DNA from: Clostridia bacterium
GTDB taxonomy: Bacteria; Bacillota; Clostridia; Christensenellales; Borkfalkiaceae
Direction of reading: 5' to 3'
NCBI GenBank assembly: GCA_017536205.1
Contig: JAFXHX010000002.1
Span: forward strand, 58,811 to 122,810
DNA: 64,000 nucleotides
In this document: piece after piece, positions 9,267 to 16,225 of the stretch
Layout: the number at the start of each line of letters is the position of its first letter
Position numbering within the stretch: the first letter of the stretch is position 1
Position numbers and translations under genes: made by a program
The notes under the pieces: generated by a model
The model's input: only the letters and a program-made list of their open reading frames with translations
Told to the model about the DNA's origin: nothing
The model's database searches: none

Positions 9267-9477
9267 AAAATTCATCTTTAATTCCTAAAAAATAGTCTGC
9301 CGATACGTCAAATGAAGTAGCCATACTTTTTAAAATATCATACCCTGGTTTAGCCTTGCCTTTTAACCACTCGCTAACCTGGCTTTGCTTTACTCCTATT
9401 GCTTTTGCAAAGGCAACTTGCGATAAATTGTTAATTTTTAAAAACTCTTTTAATATGTCTTTGAATTCAACGTTCAT
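9265..9477 (-). CDS. Small XRE-family transcriptional regulator
   Basis: A 70-residue protein made almost entirely of one Cro/CI helix-turn-helix: the sequence LSQVAFAKAIGVKQSQVSEW (residues 18-37) is the helix-turn-helix and DVSADYFLG is the usual end of the domain. No sensor domain is present. It is divergent from two small lipoprotein genes, and the 90-bp gap holds two copies of a palindrome plus a strong promoter for those genes. No ribosome site is visible before its ATG, while a minus-strand TATAAT at 9484-9489 puts the start close to the ATG, so the mRNA may be leaderless. Autorepression together with control of the lipoproteins is inferred. Confidence 0.85.
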   Translation of the reverse strand: MNVEFKDILKEFLKINNLSQVAFAKAIGVKQSQVSEWLKGKAKPGYDILKSMATSFDVSADYFLGIKDEF

Positions 9478-9488
9478 AATATTATTAT

Positions 9489-9539
9489 ATAGAATATTCT
9501 ATTATTTTAGTTGACATATAGAATATTCTATACTATAAT
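9489..9539 (+). promoter_or_regulatory. Twin XRE operators around a perfect sigma-A promoter
   Basis: The perfect palindrome ATAGAATATTCTAT occurs at 9489-9502 and again, extended to 16 bp, at 9517-9532; centres are 29 bp apart. The second copy fills the spacer between TTGACA (9511-9516) and TATAAT (9534-9539), which are 17 bp apart, so a bound protein would block RNA polymerase. The first copy covers the start region of the XRE gene on the other strand. Confidence 0.8.
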
Positions 9540-9567
9540 TTAAGTATTATTCACAAAAGGAGTTTTT

Positions 9568-9972
9568 ATGAAAAGGCGTTTATTAGTAATTTTTAGTATT
9601 TTTATAATTTTCACTCAATTAAGCGGTTGTTTTTTAGGTTACGGCTCGGGTGGTGGTTTAGGAACAACCCGTAAGGCAACAAGGTCAGATTTAGTTATTA
9701 ACTTTACTTTAATACCAGGTATGATTTTTAACTACGATACTTATCATATGACTTTGCAAGCGCAAGAAGAAATAACTAATCTATCTTTGGAAATTGATTT
9801 TCGCAACTCGTCGGGCAGGGTGTTAAAGACTGATGAACTTTACGTTGGAAAGGTTGTTCCCGGTAATAAATATGAATATACGTTAGACCAAAGTGGTATG
9901 CGCCCTGAAGACCTTGATACCGTTTCAAGTTTTATAGTTCGAGTAGATTCGGGCACGGTAAAATATAACTAA
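9568..9972 (+). CDS. Small lipoprotein of unknown function
   Basis: I do not recognise a family. The 134-residue protein has a basic N-terminus, a hydrophobic stretch and a lipobox LSGC with the acylated cysteine at residue 21, so it should be anchored to the outer face of the membrane. A Gly-rich linker (GYGSGGGLG) precedes a domain with alternating hydrophobic strands (LVINFTLIPG, MTLQAQEEITNLSLEIDF) that suggests a small beta-sandwich. It is the first gene after the XRE-controlled promoter, with an AAAGGAG ribosome site, and is followed by a second lipoprotein 21 nt later. The two differ in sequence but share size and layout. Confidence 0.75.
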   Translation: MKRRLLVIFSIFIIFTQLSGCFLGYGSGGGLGTTRKATRSDLVINFTLIPGMIFNYDTYHMTLQAQEEITNLSLEIDFRNSSGRVLKTDELYVGKVVPGNKYEYTLDQSGMRPEDLDTVSSFIVRVDSGTVKYN

Positions 9973-9993
9973 AAATTATAATTAAGGATAAAA

Positions 9994-10392
9994 ATGAAAA
10001 GAATTATAGCACTATTAACGTTAATGGTTTCAATATTTACTTTAACTTCTTGTTCATTATTTGAAGATAATAGCAAGCCTAAATATAACGAAGTTCCACA
10101 AGAAAGCATAGAGTTTACGTCTATTATTCACGGTAACGTAATTCAAGACGGTAAAGTTGGAATAATGTTAACGTTTACTTCTAATTATGACGTAATTAAA
10201 ATTGAAGCAGTTGGGGCGCTTGTTAACGCAAGTGGCGAAACTGTAATTGAGTTTGAAAAAGACATACATTACGGAACAGCAAGTAAAAACCCCAAAATTG
10301 TCATTAGGGTTGATGAAGCAGTTTTCCGTAGTATAAGAACTGCTAAGTTCACGTCAGTTAAAGCATACACGTTAGAAGAAATTGTTGTATAA
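9994..10392 (+). CDS. Second small lipoprotein of unknown function
   Basis: A 132-residue protein with signal peptide and lipobox LTSC (cysteine at residue 20). The mature part alternates hydrophobic residues in a beta-rich pattern (VGIMLTFTSNYDVIKIEAVGALV). No enzyme motif is seen. It is cotranscribed with the upstream lipoprotein and closed by a strong terminator. The pair plus the XRE regulator forms a self-contained unit; envelope stress sensing or binding of an extracellular ligand would be guesses. Confidence 0.75.
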   Translation: MKRIIALLTLMVSIFTLTSCSLFEDNSKPKYNEVPQESIEFTSIIHGNVIQDGKVGIMLTFTSNYDVIKIEAVGALVNASGETVIEFEKDIHYGTASKNPKIVIRVDEAVFRSIRTAKFTSVKAYTLEEIVV

Positions 10393-10397
10393 TATTA

Positions 10398-10426
10398 AAA
10401 AAGAGTGGCGAAAAGCCACTCTTTTT
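10398..10426 (+). terminator. Rho-independent terminator
   Basis: AAAAAGAGTGGC / GCCACTCTTTTT with a GAAAA loop. The same 12-bp arms recur after recX at 16094-16121 with a different loop. The hairpin can also serve the minus strand. Confidence 0.85.
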
Positions 10427-10428
10427 GG

Positions 10429-10461
10429 TTTTTTAAAATTATTTCATTGCTTTTTCGATAG
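10429..10461. repeat. 33-bp direct repeat, left copy: remnant of a gene 3' end
   Basis: Matches 11485-11517 at 32 of 33 positions. On the minus strand it reads SIEKAMK and stop, the same end as the GGGtGRT protein (AIEKAMK and stop). It is not part of any intact gene here, so it looks like a leftover or duplicated 3' end flanking the pyruvyl transferase segment. Confidence 0.85.
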
Positions 10462-10469
10462 AAGTTTTA

Positions 10470-11297
10470 TTAATGTTTCCATATATCATATGGGAAAGCG
10501 TCAATTAGTCCCTGTCGAAGACCAGTAAGGTCTGGAACTTCGGGTATTTTCATGCTCAACGCTTCTTCTACCGAGTTTGCAATAGGAATATCAAATCGCC
10601 CCGTAGAATAGTAGTAATCACGAAACTTAAATGTGTCTAGCGAACTTTTAAGCATAATTGCAGGTATTCCATAAGACTCTGCTAGAATTATGCCGTGAAG
10701 AGAACTGCTAATAACAAGTTTACATTTAACAAGTTCATCAACAAAAGACTTCCAGTCATTTGTTAGTGGGCTTAAAATGCAATCCTGCCCGTCTAAAAAG
10801 ATATAATTAGGAACTACTTTATAATCGTATTCCTTTTCAGTATCTTTTGGTGTGTATATTAACGGCAAAATAATGGCTGGGTCACCGTAAACTTCAGGGC
10901 AATTATAACCATTTTTAATTAACGTATCTCGCGTTTCCGGACCACGCACGGCTCTTATATCAAGTTTTCTAACAGAACGCCACCAATATTTTCGATTGCC
11001 TTTCAGTAAGCCGGTTCCCCAAACAACTGAGTTTTGATAGGTGGCGCCAATTATAGAACCAACAGCTAAAAGATTAGTTGTGCGTAATGCAGCGATGTCC
11101 TTGTTGATACCTTTTTCTTTCTTCATATATTCTACAATGATGGGGGAAAGTGAGTCGCCAATATTTTGTGTAGAATTATGCATTTTCCACCAGTGCAAAT
11201 TAACTCGACCACGTTCAATGGGACATGATGTTAGATAATTATAACGATTTCTATTTAAAAATCGTACAATTATTCTCCAAAAGACTTTGAATGTCAT
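10470..11297 (-). CDS. Polysaccharide pyruvyl transferase family protein
   Basis: The 275-residue protein belongs to the CsaB/EpsI/WcaK-like family that adds a ketal pyruvate to envelope or exported polysaccharides using phosphoenolpyruvate. Family landmarks are NIGDSLSPIIVEYM near the N-terminus, RAVRGPETRDTL, YGDPAIILP, and SSSLHGIILAESYGIPAI in the C-terminal GT-B-like half. The ribosome site is AAGGAAG with a TATAAT at 11324-11329 further upstream. No polysaccharide genes adjoin it. It sits alone between two 33-bp direct repeats, and by eye its codon use lacks the AACGTT-rich style of its neighbours, both signs of acquisition. The acceptor glycan cannot be inferred. Confidence 0.85.
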   Translation of the reverse strand: MTFKVFWRIIVRFLNRNRYNYLTSCPIERGRVNLHWWKMHNSTQNIGDSLSPIIVEYMKKEKGINKDIAALRTTNLLAVGSIIGATYQNSVVWGTGLLKGNRKYWWRSVRKLDIRAVRGPETRDTLIKNGYNCPEVYGDPAIILPLIYTPKDTEKEYDYKVVPNYIFLDGQDCILSPLTNDWKSFVDELVKCKLVISSSLHGIILAESYGIPAIMLKSSLDTFKFRDYYYSTGRFDIPIANSVEEALSMKIPEVPDLTGLRQGLIDAFPYDIWKH

Positions 11298-11451
11298 ACT
11301 ATACTTCCTTTTATAGTTTTTAAATTATATCATTTATTTAAATTAGCTTTGAATATTTCATGTTTCCTTTCAAGCAGCTAAAACAAATGTTTTCTATTAT
11401 TTTATCACTTTATATAAGTTAATGCAACAATATCGCTAAATTAGTAATAAA

Positions 11452-11479
11452 AAAGGTTTGAACGAGGGTTCAAACCTTT
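11452..11479 (-). terminator. Terminator of the GGGtGRT gene
   Basis: AAAGGTTTGAAC / GTTCAAACCTTT, 4-nt loop, minus-strand T-run. The rest of 11298-11451 is A/T-rich and shows only the weak promoter of the gene at 10470-11297. Confidence 0.8.
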
Positions 11480-11484
11480 CTAAT

Positions 11485-11517
11485 TTTTTTAAAATTATTT
11501 CATTGCTTTTTCAATAG
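11485..11517. repeat. 33-bp direct repeat, right copy: 3' end of the GGGtGRT gene
   Basis: Functional copy of the repeat at 10429-10461. It spans the last eight codons of the gene and 10-11 bp beyond the stop. Confidence 0.85.
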
Positions 11518-12493
11518 CAACAGCTACTGCAACGGTTGCGCCTACCATTGGGTTGTTACCCATACCGATAAGGCCCATCATTTCAACGTGAGCAGGAACT
11601 GAAGAAGAACCTGCAAATTGAGCGTCTGAGTGCATACGACCCATAGTGTCGGTCATGCCGTAAGAAGAAGGGCCTGCCGCCATGTTGTCTGGGTGTAAGG
11701 TTCTACCCGTACCGCCACCTGATGCAACTGAGAAGTACGATTTGCCGTTTTCAACGCACCATTTTTTGTAGGTACCTGCAACGGGGTGTTGGAAACGAGT
11801 GGGGTTAGTAGAGTTACCGGTAATAGAAACTGAAACGTTTTCAAGTTTCATAATAGCAACGCCTTCGGGAACGTTATCTGCACCGTAGCATTTAACTTTT
11901 GCGCGTGGGCCGTTAGAATATGGTTTTTCATAAACCACTTTAACGGTTTCGCTATATGGGTCGAATTCGGTTTCAACGTAGGTAAAGCCGTTAATTCTTG
12001 AAATAATCATAGCAGCGTCTTTACCAAGACCATTTAAAATAACCCTTAAATCTTTAGAGCGAACGGTGTTAGCGTTAAGCGCAATTTTAATAGCGCCTTC
12101 TGCAGCGGCGAACGATTCGTGGCCTGCTAAGAAGCAGAAACAATCGGTAGCGTCGTCAAGTAACATTGCTGCAAGGTTACCGTGACCAAGACCAACTTGA
12201 CGGTTATCTGCAACCGAGCCGGGAATACAGAACGATTGTAAACCTATACCTATTGCTTCAGCGGCTTTCGATGCTTTTACGCAACCTTTCTTAATAGCGA
12301 TTGCAGCGCCAACGGTATAAGCCCAAACTGCGTTTTCAAAGCAGATAGGTTGAGTGCTTCTAACGATTTCGTCACAGTCAACGCCTTTAGCAAGGCAGAT
12401 TTCTTTACATTCTTCAATGGAGTTAATGCCGTATTCTTTTAAAACGGCGTTGATTTTATCAATTCTTCTTGAATAGCCTTCAAATAATGCCAT
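11495..12493 (-). CDS. GGGtGRT protein
   Basis: A conserved family of unknown function named after its motif, seen here as GGGTGRT at residues 259-265 of 332. Other conserved-looking stretches are PGSVADNRQVGLGHGNLAAM (91-110) and DTMGRMHSDAQFAGSSSVPAH near the C-terminus. Several cysteines (residues 29, 33, 40, 51, 89 among them) could hold metal or a cluster. No signal peptide or membrane segment is seen. It follows a NifU-like scaffold protein by 12 nt; this pairing recurs in Clostridia, so the two probably act together, perhaps in Fe-S or sulfur chemistry. That role is an inference from the partner only. Confidence 0.85.
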   Translation of the reverse strand: MALFEGYSRRIDKINAVLKEYGINSIEECKEICLAKGVDCDEIVRSTQPICFENAVWAYTVGAAIAIKKGCVKASKAAEAIGIGLQSFCIPGSVADNRQVGLGHGNLAAMLLDDATDCFCFLAGHESFAAAEGAIKIALNANTVRSKDLRVILNGLGKDAAMIISRINGFTYVETEFDPYSETVKVVYEKPYSNGPRAKVKCYGADNVPEGVAIMKLENVSVSITGNSTNPTRFQHPVAGTYKKWCVENGKSYFSVASGGGTGRTLHPDNMAAGPSSYGMTDTMGRMHSDAQFAGSSSVPAHVEMMGLIGMGNNPMVGATVAVAVAIEKAMK

Positions 12494-12505
12494 AGTAGTT
12501 TCTCC

Positions 12506-13198
12506 TTACTCTTTGCGTGGGTCAATGTACTTAAACGCGCCGTCAAATCTGCCGTAAGTACCCATTGCCTTCTTGTACGCTTCGTTGGGTTCAATACCTT
12601 TCTTAATAAAGTCGGTCATTTTGCCAAGTGAAACGAATTCGTAGCCTATAACTTGCATATCTTCGTCAAGAGCCATTCTAGTAACGTAGCCTTCTGCCAT
12701 TTCAAGATATCTAGTACCTTTAGCCATAGTGCCGTACATAGTACCAACTTGCGAGCGTAAACCTTTACCAAGGTCTTCAAGACCTGCGCCTATAACAAGA
12801 CCGTCGTCACTGTAAGCAGATTGAGTTCTGCCGTAAACGATTTGTAAGAAAAGTTCTCTCATAGCAGTGTTAATCGCATCGCAAACAAGGTCGGTGTTAA
12901 GTGCTTCTAAAATAGTCTTACCAGGTAAGATTTCAGAAGCCATAGCAGCCGAGTGAGTCATACCCGAGCAACCTATGGTTTCAACGAGCGCTTCTTGAAT
13001 AACGCCGTCTTTTACGTTGAGCGAAAGTTTGCACGCACCTTGTTGGGGAGCGCACCAGCCGATGCCGTGAGTGAAACCCGAAACGTCTTTAATTTCTTTA
13101 GCCTGAATCCATTTACCTTCTTCGGGAATGGGAGCAGGACCGTGTTTAGGGCCTTTGTTAACGCAAAGCATCTGTTCTACTTCGTGTGAATATTGCAT
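12506..13198 (-). CDS. NifU/IscU-like scaffold domain protein, partner of the GGGtGRT protein
   Basis: About 230 residues. The stretch ETIGCSGMTHSAAMASEIL followed by PGKTILEAL resembles the cysteine-containing helix start of IscU/NifU scaffolds, which assemble Fe-S clusters. Cysteines at residues 12, 49, 56 and 77 are candidate ligands, though the classic three-Cys IscU spacing is not kept. I chose the ATG at 13198 because GGAGG lies 8 nt before it; an upstream TTG would sit inside that ribosome site. It is the first gene of a two-gene operon with the GGGtGRT protein and has its own promoter. Direct scaffold activity is unproven for this branch. Confidence 0.75.
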   Translation of the reverse strand: MQYSHEVEQMLCVNKGPKHGPAPIPEEGKWIQAKEIKDVSGFTHGIGWCAPQQGACKLSLNVKDGVIQEALVETIGCSGMTHSAAMASEILPGKTILEALNTDLVCDAINTAMRELFLQIVYGRTQSAYSDDGLVIGAGLEDLGKGLRSQVGTMYGTMAKGTRYLEMAEGYVTRMALDEDMQVIGYEFVSLGKMTDFIKKGIEPNEAYKKAMGTYGRFDGAFKYIDPRKE

Positions 13199-13239
13199 TA
13201 ATTGTTCCTCCAAAAGTTATTTCTTCAAAAATTATAATA

Positions 13240-13268
13240 AGTATAGCACCATAAAAGATTTTTTGCAA
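13240..13268 (-). promoter_or_regulatory. Promoter of the NifU-like/GGGtGRT operon
   Basis: Minus-strand TTGCAA (13263-13268), 17 bp, TATACT (13240-13245). Confidence 0.7.
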
Positions 13269-13311
13269 TTATTTTTAAATAATTTTAAAACTTAATTAGC
13301 CTTTTTTTAAC

Positions 13312-13340
13312 TTGACAATAAAAATTAGTAATGTTATAAT
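13312..13340 (+). promoter_or_regulatory. tyrS promoter
   Basis: Perfect TTGACA (13312-13317), 17 bp, TATAAT (13335-13340). Transcription should start near 13347 and run into the T-box leader. Confidence 0.85.
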
Positions 13341-13346
13341 CGTTTT

Positions 13347-13608
13347 ACTAAACGCAGTGAGAAAGAGAAGTAACTTTCGGTTTTTAGGCTAAGAGAGCGC
13401 TTGGTTGGTGTAAAAGCGTGCAAAAACCCCTAGTGAATACACTTTTTAGCGGTGCCTTCGATAACGTAGGGGGCAACGGGTGTTGCCCGTTATAGCAAGC
13501 GCGCTAATTTTCTAGCGCCGTAAGGGTTAAGTGGTAACGCTTAACTGAACTGAGGTGGTAACGCAAGTCAAATTGCCCTCTGTAACGCTTTTTGCGTTAC
13601 GGAGTTTT
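13347..13608 (+). promoter_or_regulatory. T-box leader of tyrS (tRNA-Tyr sensing)
   Basis: A T-box riboswitch senses uncharged tRNA and stabilises an antiterminator. The conserved T-box core reads TGAGGTGGTAACGC at 13551-13564. It is followed by a terminator hairpin GTAACGC / GCGTTAC (13582-13600) with a T-run at 13605-13610. The likely specifier is the Tyr codon TAC at 13438-13440, followed by the usual purine. Tyrosine starvation would therefore raise tyrS expression. The specifier was picked by context, since I could not fold stem I formally. Confidence 0.9.
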
Positions 13609-13643
13609 TTATTTATTACGGCTTTGCCGTAAAAGGAGAGTTT

Positions 13644-14855
13644 ATGAACATTTACGAAGAACTTATTGAGCGTGGACTTATTGCTCAAGTAACCGACGAA
13701 AGCGAAATTAAAGACCTTATAAATAACGGTAAGGCAACCTTTTATATAGGTTTCGACCCCACTGCAGACAGTTTGCACGTTGGGCATTTTATGGCGCTTT
13801 GCTTAATGAAAAGGCTTCAACTTGCAGGCAATCGCCCCGTAGTTTTAATAGGTGGCGGTACTGCTATGATAGGCGACCCGTCTGGTAGAACTGATATGCG
13901 TTCTATGATGACCAAAGAAACCATTAACCACAACGTAGAGTGCTTTAAAAAGCAAATGTCAAAGTTTATTCGCTTTGAAGGCGAAAACTCTGCAATAGTC
14001 GTTAATAATGCAGACTGGCTATTAGACCTTAACTACGTTGAAGTTCTTCGCGAAGTGGGCGCTTGTTTCTCGGTAAACAATATGCTCCGTGCAGAGTGCT
14101 ATAAACAACGTATGGAAAAAGGTTTATCGTTTTTAGAGTTCAACTATATGATAATGCAGTCTTACGACTTTTACTATTTATTCCAAAAATACGGTTGCAA
14201 TATGCAGTTCGGTGGCGACGACCAGTGGTCTAATATGCTTGGTGGAACTGAACTTATTCGCAAAAAACTCGGTAAAGACGCTTACGCTATGACTATTACC
14301 CTTTTAATGAATAGCGAAGGCAAGAAAATGGGTAAAACTGCAAAGGGCGCAGTTTGGCTTGACCCCAACAAAACTCCCCCGTTCGAGTTCTATCAATACT
14401 GGCGCAACGTTTCCGACCAAGACGTTATTAAGTGCATTAAAATGCTTACTTTCCTTCCCGTTGAAGAAATTAAGAAAATGGAAACATGGCAAGGCGCAGA
14501 ACTCAACCGTGCAAAAGAAATACTTGCTTTTGAACTTACCAAACTCGTTCACGGCGAAGAAGAAGCGCTTCTTGCCGAAAAGCAAACCAAAGCGGCGTTC
14601 GGTGGTGGCGACGAAAGCGATATGCCCGTTAAGGAAATTGACGGCTCGGTCGATAACGTTTTAGACGTTATGGTGCTTACGGGTCTTACTAAATCGAAGG
14701 GCGAAGCAAGGCGCTTAATTGAAGGTGGCGGTGTTTCTATTAACGATAAAAAACTTACTGCTAGCGATTTTGCGCTTTCTAATGAAGTTAAATCGGCAGG
14801 CGAGTTTATTTTACACAAAGGCAAAAAAGTTCACTATAAAATAATTTTAAAATGA
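13644..14855 (+). CDS. tyrS: Tyrosyl-tRNA synthetase
   Basis: Class I aminoacyl-tRNA synthetase that charges tRNA-Tyr. The 403 residues show the HIGH motif as HVGH (45-48), the tyrosine-binding region SYDFYYLFQKYGCNMQFGGDDQW, the KMSKS loop as KMGKT (228-232), and a C-terminal S4 RNA-binding domain (about 340-403). AAAGGAG precedes the ATG. It is controlled by the T-box leader and overlaps the next gene by 4 nt. The variant KMGKT loop occurs in other TyrS proteins and is not a defect. Confidence 0.98.
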   Translation: MNIYEELIERGLIAQVTDESEIKDLINNGKATFYIGFDPTADSLHVGHFMALCLMKRLQLAGNRPVVLIGGGTAMIGDPSGRTDMRSMMTKETINHNVECFKKQMSKFIRFEGENSAIVVNNADWLLDLNYVEVLREVGACFSVNNMLRAECYKQRMEKGLSFLEFNYMIMQSYDFYYLFQKYGCNMQFGGDDQWSNMLGGTELIRKKLGKDAYAMTITLLMNSEGKKMGKTAKGAVWLDPNKTPPFEFYQYWRNVSDQDVIKCIKMLTFLPVEEIKKMETWQGAELNRAKEILAFELTKLVHGEEEALLAEKQTKAAFGGGDESDMPVKEIDGSVDNVLDVMVLTGLTKSKGEARRLIEGGGVSINDKKLTASDFALSNEVKSAGEFILHKGKKVHYKIILK

Positions 14856-15484
14856 AAGACTTTTTAACCGTTTCAAAAAACGTTCAAAACGAAATTATAA
14901 TTGAAAAGTCACGCTTTATAACAACTATAAATAGGGTAGACGGCGAAGATAGCGCAAAAAAGTTTGTTCAAAGTATAAAATCTACTTACCCCGACGCAAC
15001 GCACAACTGTTACGCTTATATTGCCGATAACGGTGGTTTTTACGTTAAGTTTAGTGACGACGGCGAGCCACAAGGCACGGCGGGGCTACCTATGCTTGAA
15101 ACGCTTAAAGCAAAAGGGCTAAAACAAGTTGCAGTAGTTGTAACAAGGTATTTTGGTGGTGTTAAACTCGGCACGGGCGGGCTTGCAAGAGCGTATGCCG
15201 ACTGTGTTAAGAAAGCAGTTGAAAAAGCAGGCGTAAAGAGCGCTCTTTGGTCAAGTTTTTTAAAAACCGAAATAGCATACACGTTGCACCCTAAACTTAT
15301 AAAAATTATTGAAGGGTTTAACGGTAAAGTTATAAGCACTAATTATCTTTCTTCAGGCGTTGAACTTTCGTTTGCAGTGCCTAGTGATGCTAGGGCGTTA
15401 GTTCAAGATAAAATTGTTGATTTTTCGCTAGGAAAGTCCACCGTTTTGTTTGAAAAAGACGGGTATTTTGAATACGATATATAA
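14852..15484 (+). CDS. yigZ: YigZ/IMPACT family protein
   Basis: A 210-residue member of the UPF0029/IMPACT family. The signature is DDGEPQGTAGLPML (residues 68-81) followed by VVVTRYFGGVKLGTGGLARAY. Eukaryotic IMPACT regulates the Gcn2 kinase; bacterial YigZ has no firmly known biochemical role, though nucleic-acid or ribosome binding has been proposed. It overlaps tyrS by 4 nt and shares a base with recX, so it is cotranscribed from the T-box promoter. Confidence 0.92.
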   Translation: MKDFLTVSKNVQNEIIIEKSRFITTINRVDGEDSAKKFVQSIKSTYPDATHNCYAYIADNGGFYVKFSDDGEPQGTAGLPMLETLKAKGLKQVAVVVTRYFGGVKLGTGGLARAYADCVKKAVEKAGVKSALWSSFLKTEIAYTLHPKLIKIIEGFNGKVISTNYLSSGVELSFAVPSDARALVQDKIVDFSLGKSTVLFEKDGYFEYDI

Positions 15485-16095
15485 TGAAAATAATAACCGA
15501 TATAATTCAGCAAAAAAATAACGCAAAGCGTGTTTCTATTTATTTAAACGGCGCATATTATTGTGGGCTTGACCTTTTAACCACGGTTAAATATAGGCTA
15601 AAAGTAGGCTCGCAAATTACTGAAGAAGAACTTATAAATATTCAGTACGAAGCCGAATATCGCTCTGCGCTAGATAGCGCTTTAACGCTAGTATCTAAAG
15701 CCTATAAAACCGAAAAGCAGGTTAAAGATAAACTTTTAAAAAAGGGTTATCTTGAAGAAATAGTTTTAAAAGTTATTCAAAAACTTAAAGAATACGGCTA
15801 CGTTAACGATGAAGACTACGCCAAGCGCTACGTTAACTCCGTATCGGGTAAAGGCAAAAAACTTATTAAACTTGAACTTATTAAAAAGGGCGTTACGGGC
15901 GATGCGCTAGAAAGTGCCGTATCTAGCATTGAAGGGCAGTTAGAAAGCGCAAAACAAGTTGCCGAAAAATACCTAAAAAACAAAGAAATTAACAGGCAAA
16001 ACCTACTAAAATGCTATAAATACCTTTTATCAAAAGGCTTTTCTTACGACGATGCTAAATCGGTAGTTAACGCCTTTGGCGATATTGAAAATTAA
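15484..16095 (+). CDS. recX: RecX regulatory protein
   Basis: RecX binds RecA filaments and limits or reverses them. The 203-residue protein shows the repeated three-helix RecX layout: ALDSALTLVSKAYKTEKQVKDKL, then LKEYGYVNDEDYAKRYVNS (the most typical stretch), then a final helical repeat ending FSYDDAKSVVNAFG. A basic N-terminal extension of about 55 residues is present. It shares one base with the yigZ stop (TAATG). recA itself is not in the window. Confidence 0.9.
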   Translation: MKIITDIIQQKNNAKRVSIYLNGAYYCGLDLLTTVKYRLKVGSQITEEELINIQYEAEYRSALDSALTLVSKAYKTEKQVKDKLLKKGYLEEIVLKVIQKLKEYGYVNDEDYAKRYVNSVSGKGKKLIKLELIKKGVTGDALESAVSSIEGQLESAKQVAEKYLKNKEINRQNLLKCYKYLLSKGFSYDDAKSVVNAFGDIEN

Positions 16096-16121
16096 AAAGA
16101 GTGGCAGTCGCCACTCTTTTT
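16094..16121 (+). terminator. Rho-independent terminator
   Basis: AAAAAGAGTGGC / GCCACTCTTTTT with AGTC loop. Same arms as the terminator at 10398-10426. Confidence 0.85.
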
Positions 16122-16142
16122 TTGCTCTTTATGGGGCTAAAA

Positions 16143-16213
16143 ACATATTGTTAATATGTTTACAAACTTTTTTAAAAGTGATATAATACCTTTAAAATCT
16201 TGTTGCGCAACAA
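16143..16213 (+). promoter_or_regulatory. Promoter of the leucine-rich repeat lipoprotein with two inverted repeats
   Basis: TTTACA (16159-16164), 17 bp, TATAAT (16182-16187). ACATATT/AATATGT arms (16143-16159) abut the -35 box, and a perfect 14-bp palindrome TTGTTGCGCAACAA (16200-16213) lies just after the predicted start. Either could be an operator; the second could also form an mRNA stem near the ribosome site. Confidence 0.6.
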
Positions 16214-16225
16214 TAGGGCACTAAT

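Noticed and set aside
13199..13213. TTG start for the NifU-like gene at 13213
   Set aside because: That codon overlaps the GGAGG site used by the ATG at 13198.
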